Of a stretch of 64,000 nt of DNA, positions 1-7,176 are shown in pieces; the stretch's first letter is position 1; each line of letters opens with the position of its first letter. The DNA comes from Nodularia sp. (in: cyanobacteria). Its GTDB lineage: Bacteria; Cyanobacteriota; Cyanobacteriia; Cyanobacteriales; Nostocaceae. The DNA lies in the NCBI GenBank assembly GCA_007692755.1, contig REBL01000078.1, positions 1 to 64,000 on the forward strand. The letters are read 5' to 3'. Below the pieces are notes generated by a model. It made no database searches. It worked only from the letters and a program-made list of their open reading frames with translations, and was not told the origin of the DNA. Made by a program: the position numbers and the translations under genes.

Positions 1-28
1 ATTCCTTGCTCTCTAGAGAGCAAGGAAT
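1..28. repeat. 28-bp perfect palindrome at the window edge, candidate hairpin telomere
   Basis: The first 28 bases are a perfect palindrome: the half ATTCCTTGCTCTCT is followed directly by its reverse complement, with the axis between bases 14 and 15 and a central TCTAGA. Its size fits telomere-resolvase targets, which are perfect or near-perfect palindromes of a few tens of bases. The same arm (ATTCCTTGCT) and core (TCTAGAG) recur in imperfect form at the start of the protelomerase-like gene (8214-8262). It could also be an ordinary terminator or protein-binding site, and nothing to its left is visible. Confidence 0.5.
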
Positions 29-50
29 GTTTGTAAGGACTATTATAGTC

Positions 51-345
51 ATCTTGTACAGGGATAGGGATACTTGCGTTTATTCCCACTAGCACGAGTC
101 ATCTTGTATAGGCATAACAGCATCTCTGCATTATCGGTATCTTATACATATCACCTTGTATAGGCATAGCAGCATCTCTCCACCTCCTCACAGGTATCTT
201 GTACAGGCATGACTTCATCTCTGCACTTCCTCATAGATATCTTGTATAGGTATAGCAGCATCTCTGCATTTTAAGCATAAACACCTTGTGCATGGATGCC
301 AGTATTTCCCCACTCCCATCACACAAACATCTTGTATAGGCATAA
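51..345 (+). repeat. Degenerate tandem array, about seven units of 43-52 bp
   Basis: Seven related units begin near 51, 101, 153, 196, 239, 283 and 329. The best conserved core is ATCTTGTATAGGCATA, often followed by GCAGCATCTCTGCA. Further single cores lie near 437 and 1589. The core read in reverse (ATGCCTATACAAGAT) resembles ATCCCTATACAA at 8319-8330 and ATCCCTATACTA at 7119-7130, which flank the protelomerase-like gene. I infer iteron-like or subtelomeric protein-binding sites. The units are too irregular for a CRISPR array. Confidence 0.6.
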
Positions 346-378
346 CGCCGCCAACAATTCCAAAATTCTCCCCAGTGA

Positions 379-492
379 GTGCGATCGCGCGTCTGGTTAA
401 TTCCTCAATTCCCACATCCCTGCACAATTTCCATCGGCTTGTATAGGCATAGAAACATCTGAACACTCACACAGATAAAACTGGAAACTTCC
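379..492. repeat. Duplicated block, copy 1 (copy 2 near 1534-1655), with a gene scrap
   Basis: This block and the one near 1534-1655 share GCGCGTCTGGTTAATTCCTC, then a nearly identical stretch through CATCCCTGCACAATT, a repeat core (CTTGTATAGGCATAGAAACA) and GGAAACTTCCCCA. The first part encodes, on the minus strand, EELTRRAIA, a fragment of the intact gene at 6171-7091. The left end therefore contains at least two decayed copies of part of that gene, each joined to the same repeat core. Confidence 0.6.
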
Positions 493-498
493 CCAGGT

Positions 499-551
499 GC
501 GATTCCTACGGAGCGCTGAGTGCAAGGCACACGCTTCGCGAACGCTATCGC
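499..551. repeat. Small dispersed repeat nested in a HIP1-like site
   Basis: GCGAT is separated from CGC by about 45 bases ending in GCTAT, the arrangement seen at several other sites in this window (1095, 1187, 1483, 16393, 21478). The insert contains GGAGCGCTGAGTGC and CGCTTCGCGAACGC, typical of Nostoc-type short palindromic repeats. Confidence 0.5.
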
Positions 552-671
552 AACAATTCCAAATTCCTCAACTCCCCACTCCCCAGGTTATCGCCGCCGC
601 CGCCAACATACTGAAGAATTGACCCGCAAATTCTCCCCCCTACCCACTATCATCTCAGTACAGTTCACCCC

Positions 672-839
672 AAAAATCTAGTCACACACACCCGTTTTTT
701 GCCCAAAATAGCCTGTGTGTGACTTGGCTTGGTTTGACCCTCAAAAATCGCTGCAATGCTTGTGCAGTAAGACTTTAGGTCTAGTTACACACAAACCCAT
801 TTCCTTATAATAATTAAGCTTGTGTGTGACTAGATTTTT
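672..839. repeat. Two spaced hairpins nested in a larger perfect inverted repeat
   Basis: The outer arms are a 19-bp perfect inverted repeat, AAAAATCTAGTCACACACA at 672-690 against its complement at 821-839. Inside, 681-690/714-723 form a 10-bp hairpin with a 23-base spacer, and 780-794/820-834 form an arm pair matching at 14 of 15 positions with a 25-base spacer. Four related TGTGTGTGAC/GTCACACACA motifs therefore sit in alternating orientation. No gene overlaps. A binding site for a replication, partition or recombination protein is likely, but the partner is unknown. Confidence 0.6.
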
Positions 840-1094
840 CATATCCTTCTGGCTTTAATTTCTTAAGGTTGGAGAGGGTAGCTAAATGTGCTAATTGCTA
901 CAAGTTAATATTTTGGGAGGGGTGGCAATGGACAATGACCTATGACTAACGCCGCCGCCGCATAATCGCCAGCATTCCCCAAAATAACCCCACGGTATAA
1001 GAATAGCCATTCCCATAAAAATAACCCCATTGCTGAGGCTTGTGGCACTGATGCAACTTATTACATGAGTTGTGGCGATTGGGGGCGGTTGGGT

Positions 1095-1123
1095 GCGATG
1101 CCTTCGGCGAGCGGAGCTATCGC
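1095..1123. repeat. Small dispersed repeat nested in a HIP1 site
   Basis: GCGAT, then 21 inserted bases (GCCTTCGGCGAGCGGAGCTAT), then CGC. Removing the insert restores the HIP1 octamer GCGATCGC. It lies in a non-coding stretch. Confidence 0.55.
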
Positions 1124-1186
1124 GCTAATTCAATTCCTGATACCGCCGCTATCAGATTGTTGAGAAATGTTGAGATACAAGCGGGT

Positions 1187-1219
1187 GCGATCTGCTTTGC
1201 AGCAGCGCTTCGCTATCGC
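1187..1219. repeat. Small dispersed repeat nested in a HIP1 site
   Basis: GCGAT and CGC are separated by 25 bases that include CTGCTTTGCAGCAG and end in CGCTAT. Removal would restore GCGATCGC. Confidence 0.5.
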
Positions 1220-1229
1220 GCAAACTCAA

Positions 1230-1560
1230 TTAATCCACATCTACCCCACTGGGAACCAACACGGCTAAGTCGATGACCTCAGTTAGCTTCTTTCCTGGCT
1301 TGCGGTTGTCATAGGGGTTAAGTTCAAGCTTGGCGTTATGGTCATCTAATCTTTGCTGACATCCCGCTAAAATCGCCTTTACTGTAGCTGGCTTGCTACC
1401 TGTAAGGCTTTGTATAGCAGTTTGATTAACGTGCCATTTCTGGCTTTTTTCAGTGCAGTTATTATTATGATTTTCCAGGGCGGCGATGGGCAAAGCCCCG
1501 CCGTAGGCGATAGCGCGGAGCGCTGTGCCGGAGGCAATCGCGCGTCTGGTTAATTCCTCA
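1230..1560 (-). pseudogene. C-terminal fragment of the 6171-7091 gene
   Basis: This minus-strand frame encodes about 110 residues almost identical to the last 90 residues of the protein at 6171-7091; both contain HNNNCTEKSQKWH, NQTAIQSLTGSKPATVK and NPYDNRKPG. The N-terminal two thirds are missing: homology stops at EELTRRAIA and the sequence beyond is the left-end repeat block. A 51-base repeat interrupts the fragment in frame at 1488-1538. With no proper start and a lost N-terminus it is most likely a dead duplicate. Confidence 0.75.
1483..1541. repeat. 51-base repeat inserted in frame into a HIP1 site
   Basis: The intact gene reads GCGATCGCGCG at the equivalent place (near 6425). Here GCGAT (1483-1487) and CGC (1539-1541) are split by 51 bases containing GGCAAAGCCCC and GCGCGGAGCGCTGTGCCGG. 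The insert is 17 codons long, so the frame stays open. Direct comparison with the intact copy makes this the clearest insertion event in the window. Confidence 0.75.
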
Positions 1561-1979
1561 ATTCCCGCATCCCTGCACAATTCCCATCGGCTTGTATAGG
1601 CATAGAAACATCTCAACACCTACACAGATAATTTTGGAAACTTCCCCACTCCCCAGCGCTAAACCCCTATACTTTCAGCAATACTTTATTTATACATGGT
1701 TTTGTATATTTGCGTATATTTATAGGCGGGACAATGGATTGATTTTATCTAACAATTAAAAATCGATTGACCCTGTTTTTTGGCTTTCTGGGTAAGAGTT
1801 TGGGCGATTCACTTGGAAAAAATTTTTTTGGTCAAAAACTAGAATTGTATGAATTAGCAGTCAGTTGTTTTTAAAACAAACTAGCTACTGCAAAGCATTG
1901 GGGACTAAGAACCAATGACCAATGACCGCACAATCCCCAGTATTCCCCACAAATAGCCTTCAGGATAAACAATTGGCTT

Positions 1980-3812
1980 TTAGAGTTCTAGTCCCTGCCC
2001 CGGATGCTCACGCCTATGTTTCTTTTGCTGCTTTCTCCATGCACACAGCGTCTCATTCCAATCTTTGCCTTTGGGTTTAACTCTGGTGGCATGGTGTAAC
2101 TGTTCCATGATCATTCGTGCAGTTTCATTGCCAAGATCATCATTGTCATAAGCTACTTCTACTGCTCGAACAGTTTGCAGAAATTCCACTGGTAGACTTT
2201 TGGGACTATCCACTGCCATGTACATTGTCCTGGTTTTGGGTATTCCTTGCTGAACTTCCATTTCCAGAGTGGCAAATGACAGTGCCTCAATAGGGGATTT
2301 ACACAATACAACTTTTTCAATTTCGCCGTTTGGTTCTCCACCCAGTTTTAAATGAAACCACCCTTGAGTACGCTTGCTTCCTTTCACATATCCCTTAAAG
2401 CTGTTATCTTCCCCTGTTCCTTTCAAAAATGCACCTGTGGTTTCACCATCCAAATTCCGCATCAAGAACACAGCGTTTTGTTGCTCGTCAGCGTAAATTA
2501 AACCTTGCTCATGAACTGCTTGGATAAAACTGGGTAGTAATTCTCGTTTCTGGGTAAGGTAATTTTCGACTTTATGCCATTGACGCTCATCAGCTGATGG
2601 GGGTACAAATTGGGGTCTGGGTTCTAACTGTGCAAATTCAGTGGCGATTTTTCGATCTTGGGCGATGACTGCCTTTTCTACCCCAGCTTCACCAAAATTA
2701 TCATGCAGCCACGCGATCGCCTGGGCATAATTACATTGATTAATGTGCATCACTAAGTCAATTGCACCACCGCCACCCTTCTGTTCACTGGGATGAATGT
2801 CATAGAATTTGGAGCCATCTATATTTATGATGTTACCCTGGCCTGTCCATTTCCCTGGCTGATTATTCATGATGTGACTCTGGCCTCTCCATTGCCCCGA
2901 CTGGTTATGGTCACGGTCTAAGCCCAACTGCCAAGCTACATCCTCAAGGGGCAAGTCGTGTAGTTTTTCTGTCTGCTGCTGTAACTTTACAACTTCTACT
3001 TCCAGTTGTTGCCGGAGTTTTTCGCTGGCTAAGGCATTTTGAACGGCTCGTTGTTCATGTTCAATGGCGCGTTGACGATCCGCTAACTGATGGTCAAGTG
3101 TTTGTATAACTGGGTCAGCTTTGATCCGAGTATGGAATCGCTGTGCTGTTTCTCCCAATATGGGTTCTAATCGTTGCAGTTCTAAAGTCAAGGGTTTGCT
3201 GTTAACTGCTTGGTAATATTCTTTAATTTTGGTGTGGCTGGCTTTACTGCCTTTGACTCCTCGTTCAATACCCAATGGCGCTAGTGCAACAGCATAACTA
3301 TCCTGCAATTTGGATAATTTGATTCTGCACTCTTTGGCTGACCCCCCAAACATTTCATTGTGGCTGAGTTGTTTGGTTTTATCGTTGACCGGAACGATAT
3401 AAGCGTGAATGTGGGGGGTGGCTTCATCTAAGTGCAATTCTGCCCTGACGCATTTATGACTGTAATTGGAAATTAACCAATTCTTTGAGGTGTTAGCAAA
3501 GTCTAGCATCCGGTGATCATCCCACTCTCCTGCTAGTGATGGGTCATGAGGTCGAAAATATTCGGGGCTGGCACTCAAAAACATTTCACTACACAACACG
3601 GCATTTTTGCGGGGCTTGTGTTTTGTGCTGGTGGCTATTTTGGTTTTGACTATTTCCTCTAAAGGATGGTCGTTGTCCCCAATCAATCTGATATTTGTTT
3701 TTTCTGGGTCGGCATTGGTAGTTTCTTGAAGTCTGGCTGTATGGGCTTCACTACCCCCTACGTTGCCAAAAGATTTCAGCTTCCCTACTCGTAAAATTGC
3801 TAACCCTGCCAT
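1980..3812 (-). CDS. MOBV-type relaxase fused to a DUF3991/Toprim-like primase part
   Basis: This 610-residue protein should nick plasmid DNA at oriT for mobilisation. The N-terminal part (about 1-250) has the Mob/Pre signatures: a motif-I-like AHTARLQE near residue 24, and the metal-binding HLDEATPHIHAYIVP at residues 127-141. Residues 210-290 are a charged coiled coil. The C-terminal part has KFYDIHPSEQKGGGG and DLVMHI, typical of the DUF3991 zinc-finger-like region, then a Toprim-like segment (CKSPIEALS, VAYDNDDLGNETA). Such fusions can prime the transferred strand. It starts at ATG 3812, a hairpin and palindrome lie just upstream (3848-3935), and no conjugation apparatus is visible, so it is probably mobilisable rather than self-transmissible. 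Confidence 0.85.
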   Translation of the reverse strand: MAGLAILRVGKLKSFGNVGGSEAHTARLQETTNADPEKTNIRLIGDNDHPLEEIVKTKIATSTKHKPRKNAVLCSEMFLSASPEYFRPHDPSLAGEWDDHRMLDFANTSKNWLISNYSHKCVRAELHLDEATPHIHAYIVPVNDKTKQLSHNEMFGGSAKECRIKLSKLQDSYAVALAPLGIERGVKGSKASHTKIKEYYQAVNSKPLTLELQRLEPILGETAQRFHTRIKADPVIQTLDHQLADRQRAIEHEQRAVQNALASEKLRQQLEVEVVKLQQQTEKLHDLPLEDVAWQLGLDRDHNQSGQWRGQSHIMNNQPGKWTGQGNIINIDGSKFYDIHPSEQKGGGGAIDLVMHINQCNYAQAIAWLHDNFGEAGVEKAVIAQDRKIATEFAQLEPRPQFVPPSADERQWHKVENYLTQKRELLPSFIQAVHEQGLIYADEQQNAVFLMRNLDGETTGAFLKGTGEDNSFKGYVKGSKRTQGWFHLKLGGEPNGEIEKVVLCKSPIEALSFATLEMEVQQGIPKTRTMYMAVDSPKSLPVEFLQTVRAVEVAYDNDDLGNETARMIMEQLHHATRVKPKGKDWNETLCAWRKQQKKHRREHPGQGLEL

Positions 3813-3847
3813 CTGTTTTCAGTTGTATATTTAGCCTGAATTTTATG

Positions 3848-3935
3848 CCCTTAAGGGTAATTATGGGTTGTCTCTGGGGGAGTGTCAATATCGGTATCAA
3901 CTCCCCCATAATTTTTCATTCCGTACTTACTACGG
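3848..3935. other. Candidate oriT region upstream of the relaxase
   Basis: It contains the 10-bp palindrome CCCTTAAGGG (3848-3857), an 8-bp hairpin GGGGGAGT/ACTCCCCC (3876-3883, 3900-3907) and, just after it, a 24-bp block starting TTTTTCATTCCGTACT (3912-3935). The block is repeated with two differences at 9659-9682, again after a hairpin. MOBV oriTs usually lie next to the relaxase gene and contain an inverted repeat beside the nick site. The nick position cannot be read from sequence. Confidence 0.4.
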
Positions 3936-4741
3936 AACTAGAAAATTTTAGCTCAGATTGATGCAGTCGTGGGGTAGCGCTTCCCCTGCCCTTAATTAAT
4001 AAAAACTATCTCTCAAGATTATATCAAATTGGCTGAATTATTGTTCATTTACAGGCTCTCAAAGATAACTAATTTATCAATTTTTGCCCTGATTTCATCT
4101 TGTCAATAATTTTGAGCTAATGATAATAAATAAGCTGTTCTGAGATCAATTTTTACCGGAGAATACTATCAAAAATTCCAGGGCGACGGTTTGCTGTTCA
4201 CTGGCTCATTTAACGTAATCATTAGGGTTTACGGCTGTTTTACTATCAATAAGTTTAGTTTAATGACAATAATCAGAGGTTTTCGGATTCACTCAACTTT
4301 CTTCCCAGAGTGATACAACTTTTTTGTAACTATTTGTAGTAATTACAATTACAAAATATTTTTTGAGCCGTTTTTTGAATTACTTTTGCAACATCAATGT
4401 ATTACAGTATTCTCAATAATTTTGAACTTAATGACAGTGGTAATTTGAAAAATAATGCCTAAAAACCAGTCTGCATATATATTAAACAGCAATTTTCGCT
4501 CTTTTTTGATGTGCAAATTAGCAGACATTTTGCACTGAATTGTCTATTTTGGCAATTATTAAGCTGGCTAGAGACAACTGTAGGCAGGCTAAAAAGGTGT
4601 GCAAGTAAGTGTCATTAATGCAAAACAGCAGACATATTTCACCAGAATCACTGATTTAGATACAAAATGTCTGCTCAATGTAATTTAGTATTTAATTTAA
4701 CAAAAACGGAACAGAAAAATATTAAAAGATTTTTCTGTACC
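3936..4741. other. AT-rich non-coding stretch
   Basis: No convincing gene is present on either strand. It holds the left copy of a diverged inverted repeat (4280-4432) and AT-rich DNA leading into the iteron region. Confidence 0.5.
4280..4432 (+). repeat. Diverged inverted repeat, left copy (partner 9188-9333)
   Basis: TTCGGATTCACTCAACTTT (4282-4300) is an exact reverse complement of 9314-9332. The following stretches, TTTTTTGAATTAC, TTGCAACAT.AATGTATTAC and TTCTCAATAATTT, also match the complement of 9188-9245 in order. The two copies face each other across the origin and protelomerase-like segment. Confidence 0.65.
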
Positions 4742-5062
4742 ACCCGCACCAGTTTGACCAATACCCGCACCAGTAACCGCACCAGTTGTCAGCCTGAAAC
4801 AACGGTATATCAAGCTTTGACGCAGTACCCGCACCAAGCGCACCAGTTTTGAGGGGTTCTACTCACTTTTGTGAATATAGAAATTTATTTTTTTTAATTT
4901 TTTTCTTTGCCATTGTTTTTCATTTCCTATAAAAAGTGGTGCGGGTGGTGCGGGTGGTGCGGCTAAGAAGGCTGGAATCTAGCCATAGTCAGGGCTGTAG
5001 CACTAGGGCATTTTTTGTAGTGGTGCGGGTAGTGGTGCGGGGTAGTACAAAACTGGTGCGGG
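4742..5062. other. Candidate replication origin: two opposed iteron arrays around an AT-rich core
   Basis: Five copies of (A)CCCGCACCAGT lie at 4742, 4763, 4776, 4827 and 4838. After an AT-rich gap (about 4862-4936) six copies of the reverse motif TGGTGCGGG follow at 4937, 4946, 4955, 5021, 5033 and 5054; the first three are in perfect 9-bp tandem. Opposed iterons flanking an easily melted core are a classic plasmid-origin layout. Reading frames through here only translate the repeats. The initiator is not identified; the 17720 primase-helicase or the 6171 gene product are candidates. Confidence 0.6.
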
Positions 5063-5063
5063 T

Positions 5064-5099
5064 ACGTCATAAAAAATACCCCACAAATGATTGTGGGGT
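5064..5099 (-). terminator. Hairpin with T tract on the minus strand
   Basis: A perfect 9-bp stem ACCCCACAA/TTGTGGGGT (5078-5086, 5091-5099) with a 4-base loop is followed, reading leftward on the minus strand, by TATTTTTTATG. This fits an intrinsic terminator protecting the iteron region from transcription entering from the right. Confidence 0.5.
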
Positions 5100-5187
5100 G
5101 TCTGTATGGGTGGCGATTCGCTAGAAAATAATATTTATAAACAGCACAATACAGCGCTGAAACTTTGGCTGTTTTTTACTGGTTTGT

Positions 5188-5373
5188 TCACAGCAAAAAA
5201 CTAGCGCTTTTTAGCACTGCTTTTTTCTTGTTTCCCTGACTGGTCTTTCCTGGGGTCGGGGATTGTTCACCATGCACTGCCGTGTTCTCAACCGCCTTGA
5301 TGGTTATTCGACCGTTCGAGGTTTTGCTTTCCCCTGTACCGTGGGCAATTACACGGTCAGTCTTTGGCTCACT
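5188..5373 (-). pseudogene. Short open frame, possible degenerate transposon-protein tail
   Basis: A minus-strand frame of about 62 codons, without a start and ending in TGA at 5188-5190, encodes a basic peptide with VIAHGTGESKTS, ITIKAVENTA and GKTSQGNKKK. It vaguely recalls the tails of cyanobacterial TnpB-like proteins, but I cannot confirm a family. It may be a relic or chance. Confidence 0.25.
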
Positions 5374-5473
5374 TTACGCATTGAGTGTGCAACTACAATC
5401 TCAACTATTCTATCCCATATTTTTATATTTTTTTATGGTAAAAACCCAAGCGTTAGGTTATAAGTAAATAATC

Positions 5474-5800
5474 ATGGCAACAATTGTCAAAGAAGAGGGT
5501 TTTGAAATTCGCATTTACCCAAACGATCATGAGCCATATAATGTTCATGTTTTTAAAGCTGGTGGTGAGGCTCGAATTAAAATAGGAAGTCAAGATGAAG
5601 ACCCTGACTGGATATCTGTCACTAATATGAGCGATAAGGACGCAATAAAAGCTCTCAAATTAGTTGCAAAACATCAAGACCAACTCAATCAAAAATGGCA
5701 AGAGTATGATGAGCAAAGAAATTCAAGTCAACCAAGAATTATTGAACAAATTGGCAAAAGCCCGAAGCCACGCCGAAAGAAGCGAACCAAGGGCAATTAA
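5474..5800 (+). CDS. DUF4160 family protein
   Basis: This 108-residue protein has the DUF4160 pattern near its start (IRIYPNDHEPYNVHVFKAGG, then ARIKIG) and a basic tail (KPRRKKRTKGN). DUF4160 genes usually sit directly before a DUF2442 gene, as here, and the pair is widely treated as a probable toxin-antitoxin module, with DUF4160 the likelier toxin. I see no catalytic motif. The next gene starts inside this one in another frame, which suggests translational coupling. On a plasmid the pair could act in stable maintenance. Confidence 0.75.
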   Translation: MATIVKEEGFEIRIYPNDHEPYNVHVFKAGGEARIKIGSQDEDPDWISVTNMSDKDAIKALKLVAKHQDQLNQKWQEYDEQRNSSQPRIIEQIGKSPKPRRKKRTKGN

Positions 5801-6137
5801 GGCTTTTTATGAGCCAAACAATCAAATGGTTCATATTATTTTTAGTAATGATGCTATATTTATTTTTCCGGCTCATTTAGGGCAGGGATTAGCTGGGGCT
5901 TTAGATGAAGATTTAGCGCAAGTAGAGTTAACACCTTCTGGGGAAGGATTACACTGGGAAACTTTAGACGTGGATCTGAGTATTCCCGGTTTAATGAGTG
6001 GATTGTATGGGACTAAAGCCTGGATGCAATGGTTAGCTAAAAAAGGAGGTAGTTCTACTTCCACTGCTAAAGTTAGTGCATCTCGTCGCAATGGTCAAAA
6101 AGGTGGCCGTCCACGCACAAAAACTACTACTCCCTAG
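5706..6137 (+). CDS. DUF2442 family protein with AT-hook-like tail
   Basis: This protein of about 143 residues overlaps the DUF4160 gene by about 95 bases. I prefer the tandem ATGs at 5706/5709; a start at 5664 would add 14 unlikely residues. The core (YEPNNQMVHIIFSND, then LTPSGEGLHWETLDVDLSIPGL) is typical of DUF2442, whose members are inferred antitoxins and repressors. The end (RRNGQKGGRPRTKTTTP) looks like an AT-hook DNA-binding tail, compatible with autoregulation. The stop lies about 30 bases from the converging gene at 6171. Confidence 0.75.
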   Translation: MMSKEIQVNQELLNKLAKARSHAERSEPRAIKAFYEPNNQMVHIIFSNDAIFIFPAHLGQGLAGALDEDLAQVELTPSGEGLHWETLDVDLSIPGLMSGLYGTKAWMQWLAKKGGSSTSTAKVSASRRNGQKGGRPRTKTTTP

Positions 6138-6170
6138 TCAACTTTTCCGCCCCGCCATCGCTCCTGGGGC

Positions 6171-7091
6171 TTATACCACATCCAAGCCATCGTGAACTAA
6201 TGCGGCCAAGTCTATGACCTCAGTTAACTTCTGTCCTGGCTTGCGGTTGTCATAGGGGTTAAGTTCATGCTTGGCGTTATGGTCATCCAGTCGTTGCTGG
6301 CATCCCTTGAGAATTTCTTTAACTGTGGCTGGCTTGCTCCCTGTAAGGCTTTGTATAGCAGTTTGGTTTATATGCCATTTCTGGCTTTTCTCAGTGCAAT
6401 TATTATTATGAGTTTCCAGTGCGGCGATCGCGCGTCTGGTTAATTCCTCAGCACGCTTGGGGTGAGTCTTGTAAACTCTGTTAGTTAGTAGGTCTTGAGT
6501 TGAAACTGTGGTCAAGTCGTCGTTAGACATTTTTGCCTTACCTACGACAATAGCCGAATAAACAGCACAAGATTTTTGCACAAACTCAGCCAATGATATT
6601 CCAGTGTGCGCGATCGCATCCTCTACCATTTTCTGAGTTTCGCTATCTAATTCTAGTTGGGAAATGTTCATAATTTTTGCTGTGGCAGTGGGTGCGGGTG
6701 CGGGTGTGGGTGCGGGTGTGGGTGCGGGTGTGGGTGTAACTGCCGAGGCTTGCTGTTCTTTCCACTGTTGCCGGGCATCGTCGCCAACTGCGTCATATTC
6801 ATCAGTGGTTAAGGTGAAAAACTGAAAAAATAAATGCTCGTACCTGGGAACATTGCCTTTACCCGAATTGGTGAAATATTGCCCTTTATGCTCTTGTTTT
6901 TTAGTTGCTGGGAACACAGCCCTTATAACCTTACGAACATCAGCCATAGGCTTTTTACGGCTGTCTATGTTCGGGTAAGCTTCTCTAATGCTTTCCACAG
7001 TGCTTTGAGCCAATTCCTTGATAGTCGCTTCATCCGTTACGCCTTGAAGCAATTTGGCTAATTCTTCCCCTGCTGACTGCCATCTACTCAT
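6171..7091 (-). CDS. Unknown plasmid protein, possible DNA-binding partner of the protelomerase-like gene
   Basis: This 306-residue protein is not one I recognise. Residues about 1-100 are basic and helical. A PTPAPTPAP repeat linker follows near residues 119-136, coded by GGGTGC/GGGTGT repeats at 6690-6737. A helical domain comes next, then a C-terminal segment (about 215-306) with NQTAIQSLTGSKPATVKEIL, which looks like a helix-turn-helix. ATG 7091 follows a region with the inverted operator-like pair 7119-7172. It lies directly downstream of the protelomerase-like gene in the same direction. Fragments of its 3' end are scattered at 379-415 and 1230-1560, so this locus has been duplicated towards the window end. 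Confidence 0.6.
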   Translation of the reverse strand: MSRWQSAGEELAKLLQGVTDEATIKELAQSTVESIREAYPNIDSRKKPMADVRKVIRAVFPATKKQEHKGQYFTNSGKGNVPRYEHLFFQFFTLTTDEYDAVGDDARQQWKEQQASAVTPTPAPTPAPTPAPAPTATAKIMNISQLELDSETQKMVEDAIAHTGISLAEFVQKSCAVYSAIVVGKAKMSNDDLTTVSTQDLLTNRVYKTHPKRAEELTRRAIAALETHNNNCTEKSQKWHINQTAIQSLTGSKPATVKEILKGCQQRLDDHNAKHELNPYDNRKPGQKLTEVIDLAALVHDGLDVV

Positions 7092-7118
7092 ATAATTTAC
7101 TCATTAAGTATGTTTGTT

Positions 7119-7172
7119 ATCCCTATACTAAACACCTTGCAGTCAAATTGTCAAGATATCTAGTATAGGGAT
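7119..7172. promoter_or_regulatory. 12-bp perfect inverted repeat between two co-directional genes
   Basis: ATCCCTATACTA (7119-7130) and its exact complement TAGTATAGGGAT (7161-7172) flank a 30-base spacer between the stop of the protelomerase-like gene and the start of the 6171-7091 gene. The same motif occurs at 8319-8330 and, as TTGTATAGGCAT, in the array at 51-345. It is a probable operator or binding site of a plasmid-coded protein. Confidence 0.55.
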
Positions 7173-7176
7173 TTGT

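Noticed and set aside
51..345. Left-end array as a CRISPR
   Set aside because: Repeats are degenerate, spacing varies from 43 to 52 and no spacer-like unique blocks of constant length occur; no cas genes.
1070..1276. Plus-strand frame of 68 codons
   Set aside because: It runs through two dispersed repeats and lies opposite the decayed C-terminal gene copy; no ribosome-binding site.
4667..5124. Plus-strand reading frames across the iteron arrays
   Set aside because: The peptides are only translations of the CCGCACCAGT and TGGTGCGGG repeats, with no start signals or protein-like composition.
5263..5467. Two overlapping plus-strand frames before the DUF4160 gene
   Set aside because: The peptides are unlike known proteins, and the stretch is better explained as leader DNA or a minus-strand relic.
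6690..6737. GGGTGCGGGTGTGGG repeats as a second iteron array
   Set aside because: They code for the PTPAPTPAP linker of the 6171-7091 protein; the resemblance to the iterons is probably compositional.
7119..7172. TAGTATA motif as evidence of a Borrelia-type telomere box
   Set aside because: The similarity is only a few bases in AT-rich DNA and the position is internal; I used the palindrome and protein motifs instead.
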